Origin: Dastarcus helophoroides | Lineage: Eukaryota; Arthropoda; Insecta; Coleoptera; Bothrideridae | Length of the DNA stretch: 64,000 bases | Reading direction: 5' to 3' | Assembly (NCBI GenBank): GCA_028583605.1 | Contig: CM053331.1 | Span: 35,331,783-35,395,782 of the forward strand | Shown here: positions 38,301-49,740 of the stretch, piece after piece | Numbering within the stretch: the first letter of the stretch is position 1 | Layout: each line of letters starts with the position of its first letter | The notes under the pieces: model-generated | Databases searched by the model: none | Told to the model about the DNA's origin: nothing | Seen by the model: the letters and a program-made list of their open reading frames with translations, nothing else | Position numbers and translations under genes: made by a program

Positions 38301-39712
38301 TAAAATTAAGTCAAAATGTTCACTTCTTTCTCAAAATTACAAACTACTTCCAGAATTTTTACCATTTTCCTCAAAAGCTCGTCTTTTTTCTGAAAATTTC
38401 GAATTTACACGTATAATTTTTATTTTTTGCTTAAAACTTTGACTGATAACTTGAAAATGATAATTTTTTTCTCGAAACGATCTTCTATATGATTCCAATT
38501 TGTACTAATTTATGAAACGAGTTCTTTAAGCTCAACCTTTTCACTTTTTGCAAATTTTGTCCAATTTCAGAGAAGGGCGACCTCAATTCCAATACTTCAA
38601 CTTTTTGCTGCAAATTTCAACTTCAAACTCATTATTTTTCTGCAAATCACAACTTTCTGTTAAAATTCCCTACTTTTTTCTTAAATATCTGGAATTAAAC
38701 CGGCAATTTCAATATGATTCATTAAAATTTGTATTTAGAAAAGTTGAATGAAATGAAAATTTATTAAAAAGAAAAGTAAGGGCAAGATATCAACAAAAAA
38801 ATTGGAAATCGCTTAAAAATGGCGAAGTTTCCACAAACGTATTCAAATAAAGAAAAAAAATTATTTTATTCGAAATTAAATAAAAGAACTGATGACAGCT
38901 GCGGTATTTTGACATCATAGTTATGGAGCAAAATTTTGCACTTACTCGAATTAAACAGTGATTTTGTTGTGTTGAATTCAGAGCTGTCGAAGTTGGGTTT
39001 ATCAACTTTTTCCACCACATTGGTCGCTTTCTCTTTTACATTAGACTTCACCATCGAAGAATATCCGCTTGTTGATTCCCCACTATCCGAATCTTTATCA
39101 GCAACTGTCTCCTGTGTAAAAGAGCTCTGGGCTCTGTTAGATAAAGAGCTGCTTATCAGCGTTTTGCATGATTTAACCCCTGAAGGGCCCGCTACTGGCT
39201 CAGGAAAATTAACGTATAAACTCTTGGGCACATTATTCCCTGTACTTGAATCGGGAGTGTGCAAGCTGTAGTTGTTTTGCAAAGGGTTTTCGGTCGGTCT
39301 GGCCCTTTTACAGGGCGGCTGACTGGTAAATAACTCATCATCCTCATCTCGCCGCCTGACGCCGCCTTTTGTGTCTTCACTACCGCCGAACAGCCGAGAT
39401 ATCGAAGAGTTAAACAACCCAGATACCCTCGATCGGACTTTGTTCACGAATGACTAAAAATCAACAAAACGTTATTTTATGATACACCATACACCAATTG
39501 GGCATCATATAACCCGAAATAATCACGATGGATTTTTTGGCGAAGAAATTGGAGCTTTAAATCGGTTAAAAGCGATAAGTTAAAATGACGATGGCTATTT
39601 TTAGAAGAACGCGCGAATATAATACGAAGAACGCACATCTTACCTTGTCTTCTTCGGAGGCGCTGGCGTTAATAGAGTCATTAAAATCGCCGTCGTCGGC
39701 CTTCCTTGCCAT
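26326..39712 (-). CDS. Nup153: Nup153 ortholog, nuclear-pore basket nucleoporin, five exons
   Basis: Joined minus-strand exons: 39,644-39,712; 38,946-39,453; 33,767-36,795; 33,248-33,354; 26,326-26,398. They total 3,786 nt (1,261 residues), all with GT/AG introns and matching phases. Family marks in order: SPFYNGRTIYGGA near residue 246; TARRIL...DAQKIP near 299; SVMDVL near 624; five RanBP2-type zinc fingers (Trp at about 646, 700, 744, 789, 827; W-x-C-x2-C...C-x2-C); FG/FxFG repeats from about 860 to 1,237; and a basic RKIKKAVRR tail. Nup153 sits on the nuclear basket, binds importin beta and Ran through the tail and fingers, and takes part in import, mRNA export and chromatin contact (family knowledge). 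Vertebrate Nup153 is somewhat longer and has four fingers. Splice sites are by eye. Confidence 0.94.
27400..30000 (+). repeat. Diverged tandem array, unit about 470 bp with shortened copies
   Basis: The marker TTCTTGTAAGAAAACGGAAAG or a close variant followed by GGAAAATTCTGAATTTTAAG recurs near 27,462, 27,935, 28,405, 28,794, 28,984, 29,440 and 29,731. The first three spacings are about 470 bp; later ones (about 190 to 460 bp) show internal deletions. Confidence 0.75.
31000..32760 (+). repeat. Five-copy tandem array, unit about 370-385 bp
   Basis: The marker GACTAGATTCGTAC (AGTAGATTCGTAC in the last copy) lies near 31,224, 31,600, 31,987, 32,356 and 32,648. Each unit also has a run of GGCGAAGTTTGAGGCAAATAA words, themselves a 20-25-bp subrepeat, and an AGAAAATGTCAACGTCTAAA segment. 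Copies 2 to 4 look very similar, so the expansion is recent. Confidence 0.85.
33248..33354 (-). CDS. Nup153: Nup153 exon 4 (residues 1,203-1,237)
   Basis: The minus-strand acceptor TTCTTTTCAG precedes PPAPTTGFKFTATPPTFDA, then NFNFTAGN. The donor is GTAAGT, phase 2. The FKF and FNF motifs continue the FG-type region of exon 3. The adjacent intron (33,355-33,766) is AT-rich with nothing else seen. Confidence 0.9.
33767..36795 (-). CDS. Nup153: Nup153 exon 3, zinc fingers and FG repeats (residues 193-1,202)
   Basis: A single 3,029-nt exon runs from acceptor TTGATTGCAG (minus) to a GTAAGT donor at 33,761-33,766. It carries the conserved N-terminal segment, all five zinc fingers and most FG motifs (FNFG, FKFG, FTFG, FSFG). 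The many plus-strand open frames over this exon are antisense shadows. Confidence 0.96.
36796..38945 (-). other. Nup153 intron 2, T-rich on the plus strand
   Basis: From 36,830 to about 37,800 a diverged unit of about 90-110 bp recurs with TTTCAATTTCAAACACAAAA followed by TTTGAATTTTTTCTACAAAT. The rest, to 38,760, is similar but unstructured. The strand bias is opposite to intron 4 of the same gene. Confidence 0.7.
38946..39453 (-). CDS. Nup153: Nup153 exon 2 (residues 24-192)
   Basis: The acceptor is GATTTTTAG (minus) and the donor GTAAGT, phase 1. The frame reads SFVNKVRSRVSGLFNSSI and then SRLFGG, a short amphipathic-type segment, then a Ser-rich region with ESTSGYSS. Phases join exons 1 and 3 exactly. 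Confidence 0.92.
39644..39712 (-). CDS. Nup153: Nup153 exon 1, start codon (residues 1-23)
   Basis: ATG at 39,710-39,712 (minus) starts MARKADDGDFNDSINASASEEDK, ending in phase 0 at a GTAAGA donor. The context GATAATGG is acceptable. An acidic first exon joined to SFVNKV in exon 2 makes a continuous frame. Confidence 0.85.
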
Positions 39713-39811
39713 TATCGCTTAGGTTGCTTTTGCCGCAAAACATGTAAATCAAATTAAAATTGTGTTACAAAATGCTCATATCTGACAACTTTCACCACAC
39801 GAGGAATTAAT
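39713..39811. promoter_or_regulatory. Nup153 promoter, possibly bidirectional
   Basis: Only 99 bases separate the Nup153 ATG from an ATGGCGGAC on the plus strand (39,812). ATGGCGG resembles the YY1/Pleiohomeotic binding core and may act as a promoter element rather than a start codon. I saw no TATA box. The call rests on position. Confidence 0.4.
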
Positions 39812-42800
39812 ATGGCGGACGTAAGGTGAGGTTAGTTCACAACAAAATCTCCCAACCAACCACGAAGACTTCTGTTAAACTTCAAATTTTAAAATTGGGC
39901 GGGAAGCTTTCACGACGGTACCCATTCGCCGATTAATTGTGAATATTGATCAATTTTGTTTAATCTGATTAACATCACGAAAGATGGAGAGTTAATTTAA
40001 TTCTTTAAATGTTTGAATTTGTCAAAAAACACAAAATAACACACTCAAAATTTACGTTAAAAGAGCATAATATTTACACAAGGATAGGCAACATATTATA
40101 CAGGGATATGTATATAGAACTGCCGAAGTATTCAAAATTTGAAAAAAGATCTTTTTTTTTGTATTAAAAGACGGTTAAAAGCGGTTATTGTTGTAATTTA
40201 GACATTTTTATTTTTTTGGTATTTGTCGCGGTAGTTGGTTTAAACCTAAAATATTTAGAAGAAAGTCGAATTTCAAAGAAAAAAACCATATAAACGAACA
40301 CGGTCACCGGAACTGAAGTAGGGAAAGTCCCTAAATGAAGAAACGAATATTTTTTTGAGAGAACCAATTTATTAACGGTTTTTTCCTAATGTCGAGATTA
40401 ATTTCAATTTTCCCCAATTTGAAGTTTAGGTTTGAATCATTTTGAATCAAATATAAAACGTACAATTTTTTCAATAAAACCGCCTCTCGTGTATTACTTT
40501 TTTCTTCTCATTCCTAAAATCCGTGCGTTTTGTATTTGAAAATTTGGGTTTTTCTAATGATCGTATTCATTTCAAAAATTTGACTTCTCTAGAGCTTGGT
40601 TTGGAAATTTATTTTGTAAACTTAAAATTTTTTTGAAATATCGACTTAGAGTTAAAAGCCCCCTTTTGATCTCGAAACTTAAAAATTCGTACTGTTAAAT
40701 TCTTAGCATATAAAATCTTTTGTTTTGTGACCTAAAATTAAATTAATGCTATTTGCAAATTATTATTAGGGAGAGAAATTTCGGCGATAACATCCCAAAC
40801 TTTTAAGTGATTTTAAAAACGGTGGAACTCAAGAAAAAATAATCACAGAGAAAAATAAAAAAGGCAAATTAAAGCTCCATGCTTATGTTTCTTAAGTTTT
40901 AAGTTTGGATATTTTTAGTGTAAGCAATTTTTGACTAATTTTTTAAAATCCATGGGCAGAATTTTTTAAAATTTTTATTTATCTTTAAAAACGTTCACGG
41001 GCGGATCAATAATTTTTTCTTAGTAATCTTATTGTAAGATTTCTCTAAATAACTAAATTTTCTTTCATTTAATTGGTATTCGAGCTCCGTACGATGATTT
41101 GTCGTTGAATTATCGTCATTCAAAACGAAAAACTCATTTTTGAATTTGGTAATCGATCACTCGCGAATTAATAATCCTATAGAAACTGTAAGAAGGGTTT
41201 TAAAAACTTAGAAGCGTCCTCAATAAAGTCTGGTTATTGGTTTTTGACAGAAATAATTTTTTGAAACAAAAAGTTGATTGAGAGAAAGGTCAAAATTTTG
41301 ATAATTAGGAATACTCGCTTAACTTGGGCATAACTTTGCAAATAATAGATAGGTGAGGAATACTGGCTGCGGTATTTTAATCTGAAGGAATCCCAAATAA
41401 ACCCTAAAAATTTCAAGGCGCTACGATTTTTTTTTCATTGTGTCAGGACTGATTGAACTGGTTGCCTTTGCTAAAAACGGATTTAAGGGTGAATTTTTCG
41501 TTTTTTATTAACTTATTTATGTTGAAAATGTTTTTCAACATCAATCAATATTTGATTTAAAAAAATATGTTAATTATTGACTAGTGCAGCATATACAATT
41601 TAAAAAAATGTCACTCAATAGTTCAGGTTTAAATTTTTTTAAATTGTTTTATTTATTTGGAAATTTTTTGCTTTAAACTCAAAATGTTGACTTTTTATTG
41701 AGATTTTCACTTTTATTTTGAAACGTCATCCTTGGTGACGAAATTTTAATCATTTTCCCGAAATATTTAGTTTACATTTCAATGTTTACTCTATTATTTC
41801 TTAATGTTTGAATGAAACTAAACATTTTAACTTCCTAGAAAATTGAATTACTTTTTGTGGAATTTAAGGTTAAAACTCGACAATGTTCTTTAAATTGCGA
41901 CTTTTATTACAAAATCTTGACTTTTTCAAAACATATTATGTATAAATATTTAATATTTATTTATTCCTGAATTTAATTTAATTTAGTTTCGATTTTTTTA
42001 AATTCTGAGTGAAACTTTCAATTTTGTTTCAGCTTTCTATCAATATTTCCGATTGTTGAAAAAATGTTGGTTTTTTCTACAATTCCAAAATAAAATTATT
42101 AGTTTAAATTCACAGTTTTTAACTTTACCACACAATTTTCAATTTATATGCAACATTTTCTTGTCCTCGAGAGATTGTCACTTTTTTTTCGAAATGTTGA
42201 CTTAAGTTGAAAGATTTGAAAGTGTTTTATAAATTGGTAACCTTTTTGCAAATATTTGGTTTTTTAAAGAAATATTCATCTATATTTGATCTTTTTTTTA
42301 AATTAGTTTCGACCTTTTTTACATTAAACTCTAATTTTCAAGTTCCATTCAAAATGTTGATATCTTCAACAAATGCTGCTTCTTTATCTCAATATTCTGA
42401 CTTTAAACTTGCAATTCTCAATGTTACCCCACAATTTAGGAATTATATTATATACAGTCTTTCTTTTTCGAGATATTTTCACTTTATTTTGGAAATTTTG
42501 ACTTTAGTAAGGCTGAGGTAACACTTAGAATTTCCCCCATTTTAAAACGAAATTCTTAACTCAAACTGAAAATTTCTCGATTTTTTAAGACTTAAATTCT
42601 TGACCTTTTGGCTTAAATTTGGCAGAATTTATTTAAAATTTTACCAGTTGAAGCTGCGCAAGTTTTAATATAAATTTCAACTCTTCCTCCAAACGTGGAT
42701 TTTTTCCCTGAGTTTAAATTCGAAATGTTAGCCACTTTAAAGTACCATAACAATATCTTCATTGCCAAAACATAAAGAAAAAGAGTAACAGTCGAGGCAA

Positions 42801-43332
42801 GGTCAAATTTTCGAAATCAGTAAGATTTTTGGAATGTGTTTTGCTTTGTAAGTTCCGTTTTTTGCTCTTTGCAAGTTCCGTTTATTTCTTGCAACTAACG
42901 TTTCCAAGGTAAAGCAAGAAACATATGCATATATACATATGTTAAAAGTTATAATTTCTAACATGTTTCGCAACACCCTTTGTTTCATAAACAAATTTAA
43001 TGCTTCCCGGACATCTCACTTTAATAACTCCGCAATTATTGCAGATTTTAAAGGAATATAATGCAATATCCCTCCGTAAATAAATATGCAAAGATTAACA
43101 CGAATTGTTAGATTAGGCACAAGATATTTTAGTGGCCGAGTTTTTACTTGAGCAATCACATGCGACAGAAGACAAAGTCATTCGAAGCGTAAAAATGATG
43201 CCGAAATTAAAGCACTTTTTATTTTCATATGCTTCTTCTCCGAATGAAGACAAAAAAGTGTTGCTCGAATTAATAAAAAATGTCAATGCGTTCATCTATA
43301 CCTCTGAAAACTTTGACTTTGTCATTATGTAG
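39812..43332 (+). CDS. Candidate two-exon small protein, 74 residues, unidentified
   Basis: ATGGCGGAC at 39,812-39,820 is followed by a good GTAAGG donor in phase 0. A frame open from 43,117, directly after an ATTAG acceptor-like site, runs to TAG at 43,330-43,332 (72 codons including the stop) with composition unlike the surrounding A/T repeats. Joined, the product would start MADAQDILVAEFLLEQ. The acceptor has a weak pyrimidine tract, the intron would be 3.3 kb, and I do not recognise the protein. The second exon alone could also be a fragment of an old gene. Confidence 0.25.
39821..43116. other. AT-rich non-coding DNA
   Basis: The first few hundred bases are ordinary. From about 40,380 to 42,760 the plus strand is T-rich degenerate DNA of the same word type as the Nup153 introns. 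From 42,760 to 43,110 complexity is higher. Open frames at 42,207-42,521 and 41,234-41,416 are low-complexity and not supported. Confidence 0.5.
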
Positions 43333-44306
43333 TTATTAAACCAATTTCTGAGTTACAGTATTTTTTTTTTAATTTAGACATTAACGTTTTCTTATGATTT
43401 TTAACTTTTTATTTGTAAATTATCGATAGCACTAAAATTTGAATTTGAATTACTTTCGTGAGAAAAAAGATCTAAATTTACAGAAACAGGAAATATCAAA
43501 TTTCCAAATAGAATATGAAAATTCCAGAAAAAGCCGCATTTTGGGAAAAAAGAGATTTCGAAAAAATTGAGAAAAAGAAAGAGACTTCGAAAAAACTGTA
43601 GAAAAAGGGACAGATTTCGAAAAAATTGAGAACAGATGATTTCGAAAAAATTAATTTATTAAAAGTTCTCACAAAAAAGTAAAATTTTAGAAAAAAAAAC
43701 GTCGAAAGAACGAATTAAAGACATGAAATTTTTAAACAAATTTGAATTTTTTGAAGAACTGTAAAATATCAAAAAGAGAAATTGTAAAAATAAACTGGAA
43801 GCTCAAAAAAAGAAGAAGAACTTTAAAAAATTCGAAATTAGAGAAGAAGAAAAATTTAAATTTTTTACTTTTCCCATGTCTCTCCCTTCGATGGCATTCA
43901 AGATTTACACTAAATAACAACAAAGTGTGCCCTATTTGGTTAATTTTGAGGTGCAAATTTCGTAGCTGCCAAGCAATTTAAGCTGTCACTTGTCGTTTTC
44001 AAGTTATAAGTCGTCAAAGTCTAGAAATTTGGGTTTTTCTCTCTTTTTCAAGTCTCTCCCTTTCATAGCTTCCAAGTTTTGCACAAAATTACAACAAAGT
44101 ATAGGAAAAAATTTCAAGTAAAAAGTCAGAATTTTAAGAAAAGTTCGAAATTTTGACAAAAAATTTGCAATTTTTCAAAAAAATTTATATTTTGAGAAGA
44201 AATTTGAAATTTCGATAACAAGACCATTTAAAAAAATACCAAATTTTCTGATATATTCAAATTTTGAGAAAATTAATAAAATAATTTCGAAAGAAAAGAG
44301 AATCTG

Positions 44307-45117
44307 GATAAAATTTCCAGTTACGAGAAAAGTATTGAATTTTAAAAAATGGTCAAAGTTTCCCAGAGAAGTCAAATTTTGAGACAAAAATCAAATTTTG
44401 AGATTTAAAAATAGTTCGAAATAGAAGTTAAAATTTTCACAAGAAACCGAGACTTTTAAAGAAAGAATTTTCTAAAAAAATGAATTTGTCAAAAAAAAAG
44501 ATAAAATGTAAAAAAAAACGTCGAATTTCGACAATAGATTACCACCCAGAACAAATTTAAAACCTGAAATTTTTATAGAAATTTAAATTTTATGAAAAAT
44601 TGTACAATTTCCAAATAAGAAATTGTAAAAAATTGAAAGCTCAGAAAAAATCGTCGAACTTTTTCAGAAGTCGAAGTTTTCCAGAGAGGAAGAAAATAAA
44701 AAATTTGCAATTTTCCAGAGAAAGTTAAATCTTGATTTCGAGAACAAGACGAATTAAAAAAAAATCAAATTTTTCAGATAAATCGAATTTTGAGAAAATT
44801 TAAGTTAAGTTCTCTGGTACATTGTGACCTTCTTTTAAAATTTATCTAAACATTTGGACTTTTTTTTAATTCGTCTTCTTGAAATTTCAATTTATTTTCA
44901 AAATTTAACTTTCTCTGAAAAATTGCAAATTTTTTGTTTTCTTCACTGAAATCTCTTTCTTTCTTCAAAATTCGTTTTTTTCTGAAAATTTCACCTTTTA
45001 TTTCGAACTATTTTGAGATCTCAAAATTTGATTTTTTTTCTTAAAAAATTGACTTTTTCTGGGACTATTGACCTTCTTTTAAAATTTAATACTTTTCTCG
45101 AAACTGGAAGTTTTATC
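44307..45117. repeat. Palindrome P1 in copy 1
   Basis: Right-arm words at 44,862-45,117 (TTCGTCTTCTTGAAATTTC, AACTTTCTCTGAAAAATTGC, TTCGAACTATTTTGAGATCT, CTCGAAACTGGAAGTTTTAT) are reverse complements, with mismatches, of words in reversed order at 44,307-44,765. The left arm has about 200 extra bases (roughly 44,455-44,690). The equivalent structure is visible in copies 2 and 3. Confidence 0.8.
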
Positions 45118-45118
45118 G

Positions 45119-45745
45119 ACTTTAAATTACGAATTTATATGTTTTGTGAAATTCTCAATGTAAAGCATTTTTTCTTTTAAATTTCTATTTTAAGGCATTT
45201 TTCTTTAAAGTAATCACGCAGTTTCCTAATTTGACTTTTTTATTTCTTAAAATTTTGAATTTAAATTAGAGCTTCTGTGGAAACCCTGGGTTTTCCAAAT
45301 TTTAACCCTTTTCCTGTAATTCGAAGTTTCACCTTCAGTTACTACCTTTTCTTTACTTTGAATTTCCACTTTAAATCAGAAATTTAAATGTTTTTTGAAA
45401 TTCCCAATGTAAAGTTTTTTTTCTTTTAAATTTCTATTTGAAACCATTTTTTTTTGTATTTTTCTTTAAAGCGATTTAAAGTGTAAATTCAAGGTAAAGA
45501 CAAGGCAGCAGCTGAAGGTGTAAACTTTGAATTACAGGAAAAGGGTCAAAATTTGGAAAACATTCAAGAATTTCCAAAAAAGCTCTAGTTTAATTCAAAA
45601 TTTCAAAGAATCAGAAAGTCAAATTACGAAGCTGCGTGATCATTTTAAAGAAAAATGAACAAAATTGGTTTAAAATAGAAATTTAGAAGAAAACATTTTT
45701 ACATTGGGAATTTCAAAAAGCATATAAATTCATAATTTAAAGTGG
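45119..45745. repeat. Palindrome P2 in copy 1
   Basis: The left arm (45,119-45,375: ACTTTAAATTACGAATTTAT, AATCACGCAGTTTCCTAATT, CCCTTTTCCTGTAATTCGAA) pairs with the right arm (45,468-45,745: GGTAAAGACAAGGCAGCAGC, TACAGGAAAAGGGTCAAAAT, GAAGCTGCGTGATCATTTTA). The loop of about 90 bases is itself a degenerate copy of the start of the left arm. The Penelope-like insertion of copy 3 lies in the left arm of its P2. Confidence 0.82.
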
Positions 45746-46599
45746 AAATTACGACAATTTTCAGATTAAATTCAAAAAGCTTGAAAAAAGGGAAATTTTA
45801 CCTCCAGAATTTTGACAACAAATTTAAAATCTCAAACCGAAATTTCGAAATTTAAAAGGGATTTAAGTAAAATCTCTAAAATTTTAATAGAAAAAAGGTT
45901 AAACTGAATATTTTGAGGAAACAGCCAATATTTTGAGAAAAAATTGAAATTTATAAAATCACTTTCTCAAAACTTCGAGTTGAAAGGAGAAATGGCAGAA
46001 TTTAAGCCTAGAAAAAATTGAAATTTTGTTAGAAAAAACTTCATGTAGTTAGAAAGTTAGTGTTAGAAAAAATTATGTAGAAAAATACTTAAACTTGGAG
46101 TATGAAATGTTGAAAAAAAATATAGAAATTGAATGAGTTGGGGAAGAAAAATTTGAATAAATTACGAAAAGAAACCGATATTTTACGTTTTGGTTGAAAT
46201 TTTGTTTGAGAACAAAATTGAAAATATAAGCAGAGACGGCACGAAAATAACATTTCAAAAATTAGGTAAAAATCTCTCTAGAACAACGACATTTTGAGAT
46301 TGTTGGATGTGAAGTCAGAATTTTAGGGAAAACGTAAATATTACAAATTTAAGATCGGAATTTTCAGAAAAAAATTATGATAGAAATAGAGAGGAGTTTC
46401 AAGCAAACTATCCAGCTGAAACTCGAGAAGAAACTAGCATTTTTGAAAACAAAATAAAATGTCTTAAAAAAGCAAAGTCTTATGTCGACTAAGAAAAACG
46501 ATAAAAATTGAAAGTAAAAATTATGTAATAAGAGAACGTTGAAAAAAAAAGTGAACATTTGCTAACATTTTAAAAATAAACAAATATCTCTCAAAAAAA

Positions 46600-49500
46600 A
46601 AGAAAAAAGGAACTAAATTTACAGAAACAGGAAATATCAAAGTTCCAAATAAAACGTGAAAATTCCAAAAAAGCCGCATTTTGGGAAAAAGAAGCGATTT
46701 CAAAAAAAATGAGAAAAAGAAAGAGACTTTGAAAAAACTGTAGAGATTTCGAAAAAATTTAGAACAGGAGATTTCAAAGAAATGAATTTATTAAGTTCTC
46801 ACAAAAAAGTAAAATTTTAGAAAAAAAAAACGTCGAAAGAACGAATTAAAAACCTGACATTTTTAGGCAAATTTGGATTTTTTGAAGAACTGTAAAATAT
46901 CAAAAGGAGAAATTGTTAAAATAAACTGGAAGCTCAAAAAAAGAAGAAGAAGAACTTTAAAAAATTCGAAATTAGAGAAGAAGAAAAATTTAAATTTTTG
47001 ACTTTTTCCATGTCTCTCCCTTCGATGGCATTCAAGATTTACACTAAATAACAACAAAGTGTGGTTAATTTTGAGGCGCAAATTTCGTAGCTGCCAAGCA
47101 ATTTAAGCTGTCACTTGTCGTTTTCAAGTTATAAGTCGTCAAAGTCTAGAAATTTGCGTTTTTCTCTCTTTTTCAAGTCTCTCCCTTCCATAGCTTCCAA
47201 GTTTTGCACAAAATTACAACAAAGTATAAGGAAACATTTCAAGGAAAAAGTCAAAATTTTAAGAAAAGTTCGAAATTTTGGCAAAAAATTTGCAATTTTT
47301 CAAAGAAATTTATATTTTGAGAAGAAATTTGAAATTTCGAGAACAAGACCATTTAAAAAAATACCAAATTTTCTGATATATTCAAATTTTGAGAAAATTA
47401 ATAAAATAATTTCGAAAGAAAAGAGAATCTGGATAAAATTTCCAGTTTCGAGAAAAGTATTGAATTTTAAAAAATGGTCAAAATTTCCTAGAGAAGTCAA
47501 ATTTTAAGAAAAAAATCAAATTTTGAGATTTGAAAATAGTTCGAAATAAACGTTGAAATTTTCACAAGAAACCCAGACTTTTGAAAAAAAGAATTTTCTA
47601 AAAAAATGAATTTGTCAAAAAATAGATAAAATGTAAAAAAAAACGTCGAATTTCGACAATAGATTACCACCCAGAACAAATTTAAAATCTGAAATGTTTA
47701 GACAAATTTGAATTTTATGAAAAATTGTACAATTTCGAAATAAGAAATTATAAAAAATTGAAAGTTCAGAAAAAATCGTCGAACTTTTTCAGAAGTCGAA
47801 GTTTTCCAGAGAAGAAGAAAATAAAAAATTTGCAATTTTCCAGAGAAAGTTAAATCTTGATTTCGAGAACAAGACGAATTAAAAAATCAAATTTTTCAGA
47901 TAAATCGAATTTTGAGAAAATTCAAGTTAAGTTCTCTGGTACATTTTGACCTTCTTTTAAAATTGATCTAAAAATTTGGACTTTTTTTTAATTCGTCTTC
48001 TTGAAATTTCAATTTATTTTCAAAATTTAACTTTCTCTGAAAAATTGCAAATTTTTTGTTTTCTTCACTGAAATCTCTTCCTTTCTTCAAAATTCGTTTT
48101 TTTCTGAAAATTTCACCTTTTATTTCGAACTATTTTGAGATCTCAAAATTTGATTTGTGTTCTTAAAAATTGTCTTTTTCTGGGACTGTTGACCTTCTTT
48201 TAAAATTTAATACTTTTCTCGAAACTGGAAGTTTTATCGACTTTAAATTACGAATTTATATGTTTTGTGAAATTCTCAATGTAAAGCATTTTTTCTTTTA
48301 AATTTCTATTTTAAGGCATTTTTCTTTAAAGTAATCACGCAGTTTCCTAATTTGACTTTTTTATTTCTTAAAATTTTGAATTTAAATTAGAGCTTCTGTG
48401 GAAACCCTGGGTTGTTTTCCAAATTTTAACCCTTTTTCTGTAATTCGAAGTTTCACCTTCAGTTACTGCATTTTCTTTACTTTGAATTTCCACTTTAAAT
48501 CAGAAATTTATATACCTTTTGAAATTCCCAATGTAAAGTCTTTTTTCTTTTAAATTTCTATTTGAAACCTTTTTTTTTGTATTTTTCTTTTTCTTTTTGT
48601 ATTCTTCTTCTTAAAGTGATTTAAAATGGAAATTCTAAGTAAAAACAAGGCAGCAACTGAATGTGTAAACTTTGAATTACAGGAAAAGGGTCAAAATTTG
48701 GAAAACAATCAAGAATTTCTAAAAAAGCTCTAGTTTAATTCAAAATTTCAAAGAATTAGAAAGTCAAATTACAAAGCTGCGTGATCATTTTAAAGAAAAA
48801 TGAACAAAATTGGTTTAAAATAGAAATTTAGAAGAAAACATTTTTACATTGGGAATTTCAAAAAACATATAAATTCATAATTTAAAGTTGAAATTACGAC
48901 AATTTTCATATTAAATACTAAAAGCTTGCAAAAAGGGAAATTGTACGCCCAGAATTTTGACAACAAATTTAAAATCTCAAACCGAAATTTCGAAATTTAA
49001 AAGGGATTTAAGTAAAATCTCTAAAATTTTAATAGAAAAAAGGTTAAACTGAAAATTTTGAGAAAAGAGCCAATATGTGGAGAAAAAATTTGAATTTTAT
49101 AAAATCACTATCTCAAAACTTCGAGTTGAAAGGAGAAATGGCAGAATTTAAGCCTAGAAAAAATTGAAATTTTGTTAGAAAAAACTTCATGTAGTTAGAA
49201 AGTTAGTGTTAGAAAAAATTATGTAGAAAAACACTTAAACTTGGAGTATGAAATATTGAAAAAAAAAATATAGAAAATGAATGAGTTGGGGAAGAAAAAT
49301 TTGAATAAATTACGAAAAGAAACCGATATTTTACGTTTTGGTTGAAATTTTGTTTGAGAACAAAATTAAAAATATAAACAGAGCCTGCACGAAAATAACA
49401 TTTCAAAAATTAGGTAAAAATCTCTCTAAAACAACGACATTTTGAGATTGTTGGATGTGAAGTCAAAATTGTAGGGAAAACGTAAATATTCCAAGTTAAG

Positions 49501-49740
49501 GATCGGAATTTTCAGAAAAAATTATGATAGAAATAGAAAGGAGTTTCAAGCAAATTATCCAGCTGAAAGTCGAGAAGAAACTAGCATTTTTTAAAACAAA
49601 ATAAAATGTCTTAAAAAAGCAGTCTTGTGTCGACTAAGAAAAACGATAAAAATTGAAAGTAAAAATTATGTAAAAAGAAAACGTTGAGAAAAAAGTAAGC
49701 ATTTGCTAACATTTTAAAAATAAACAAAAAATCTCCCAAA
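46600..49740 (+). repeat. 3.14-kb tandem unit, copy 2
   Basis: This copy has all landmarks of copy 1 in the same order, including P1 (from about 47,430) and P2. Small differences include loss of the CCTATTTGGTTAA segment start after AACAACAAAGTGTG. It appears closer to copy 3 than to copy 1. Confidence 0.9.

Larger units (their letters stand above)
43461..46599 (+). repeat. 3.14-kb tandem unit, copy 1
   Basis: The unit starts at AGATCTAAATTTACAG and ends before the next AACTAAATTTACAG. Landmarks in order: CTCTCCCTTCGATGGCATTC (about 43,880), CTCTCCCTTTCATAGCTTCC (about 44,053), palindrome P1 (44,307-45,117), palindrome P2 (45,119-45,745) and ATTATGTAGAAAAA (about 46,071). No conserved open frame spans it. 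It differs from copies 2 and 3 by scattered substitutions and small indels. Confidence 0.9.
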
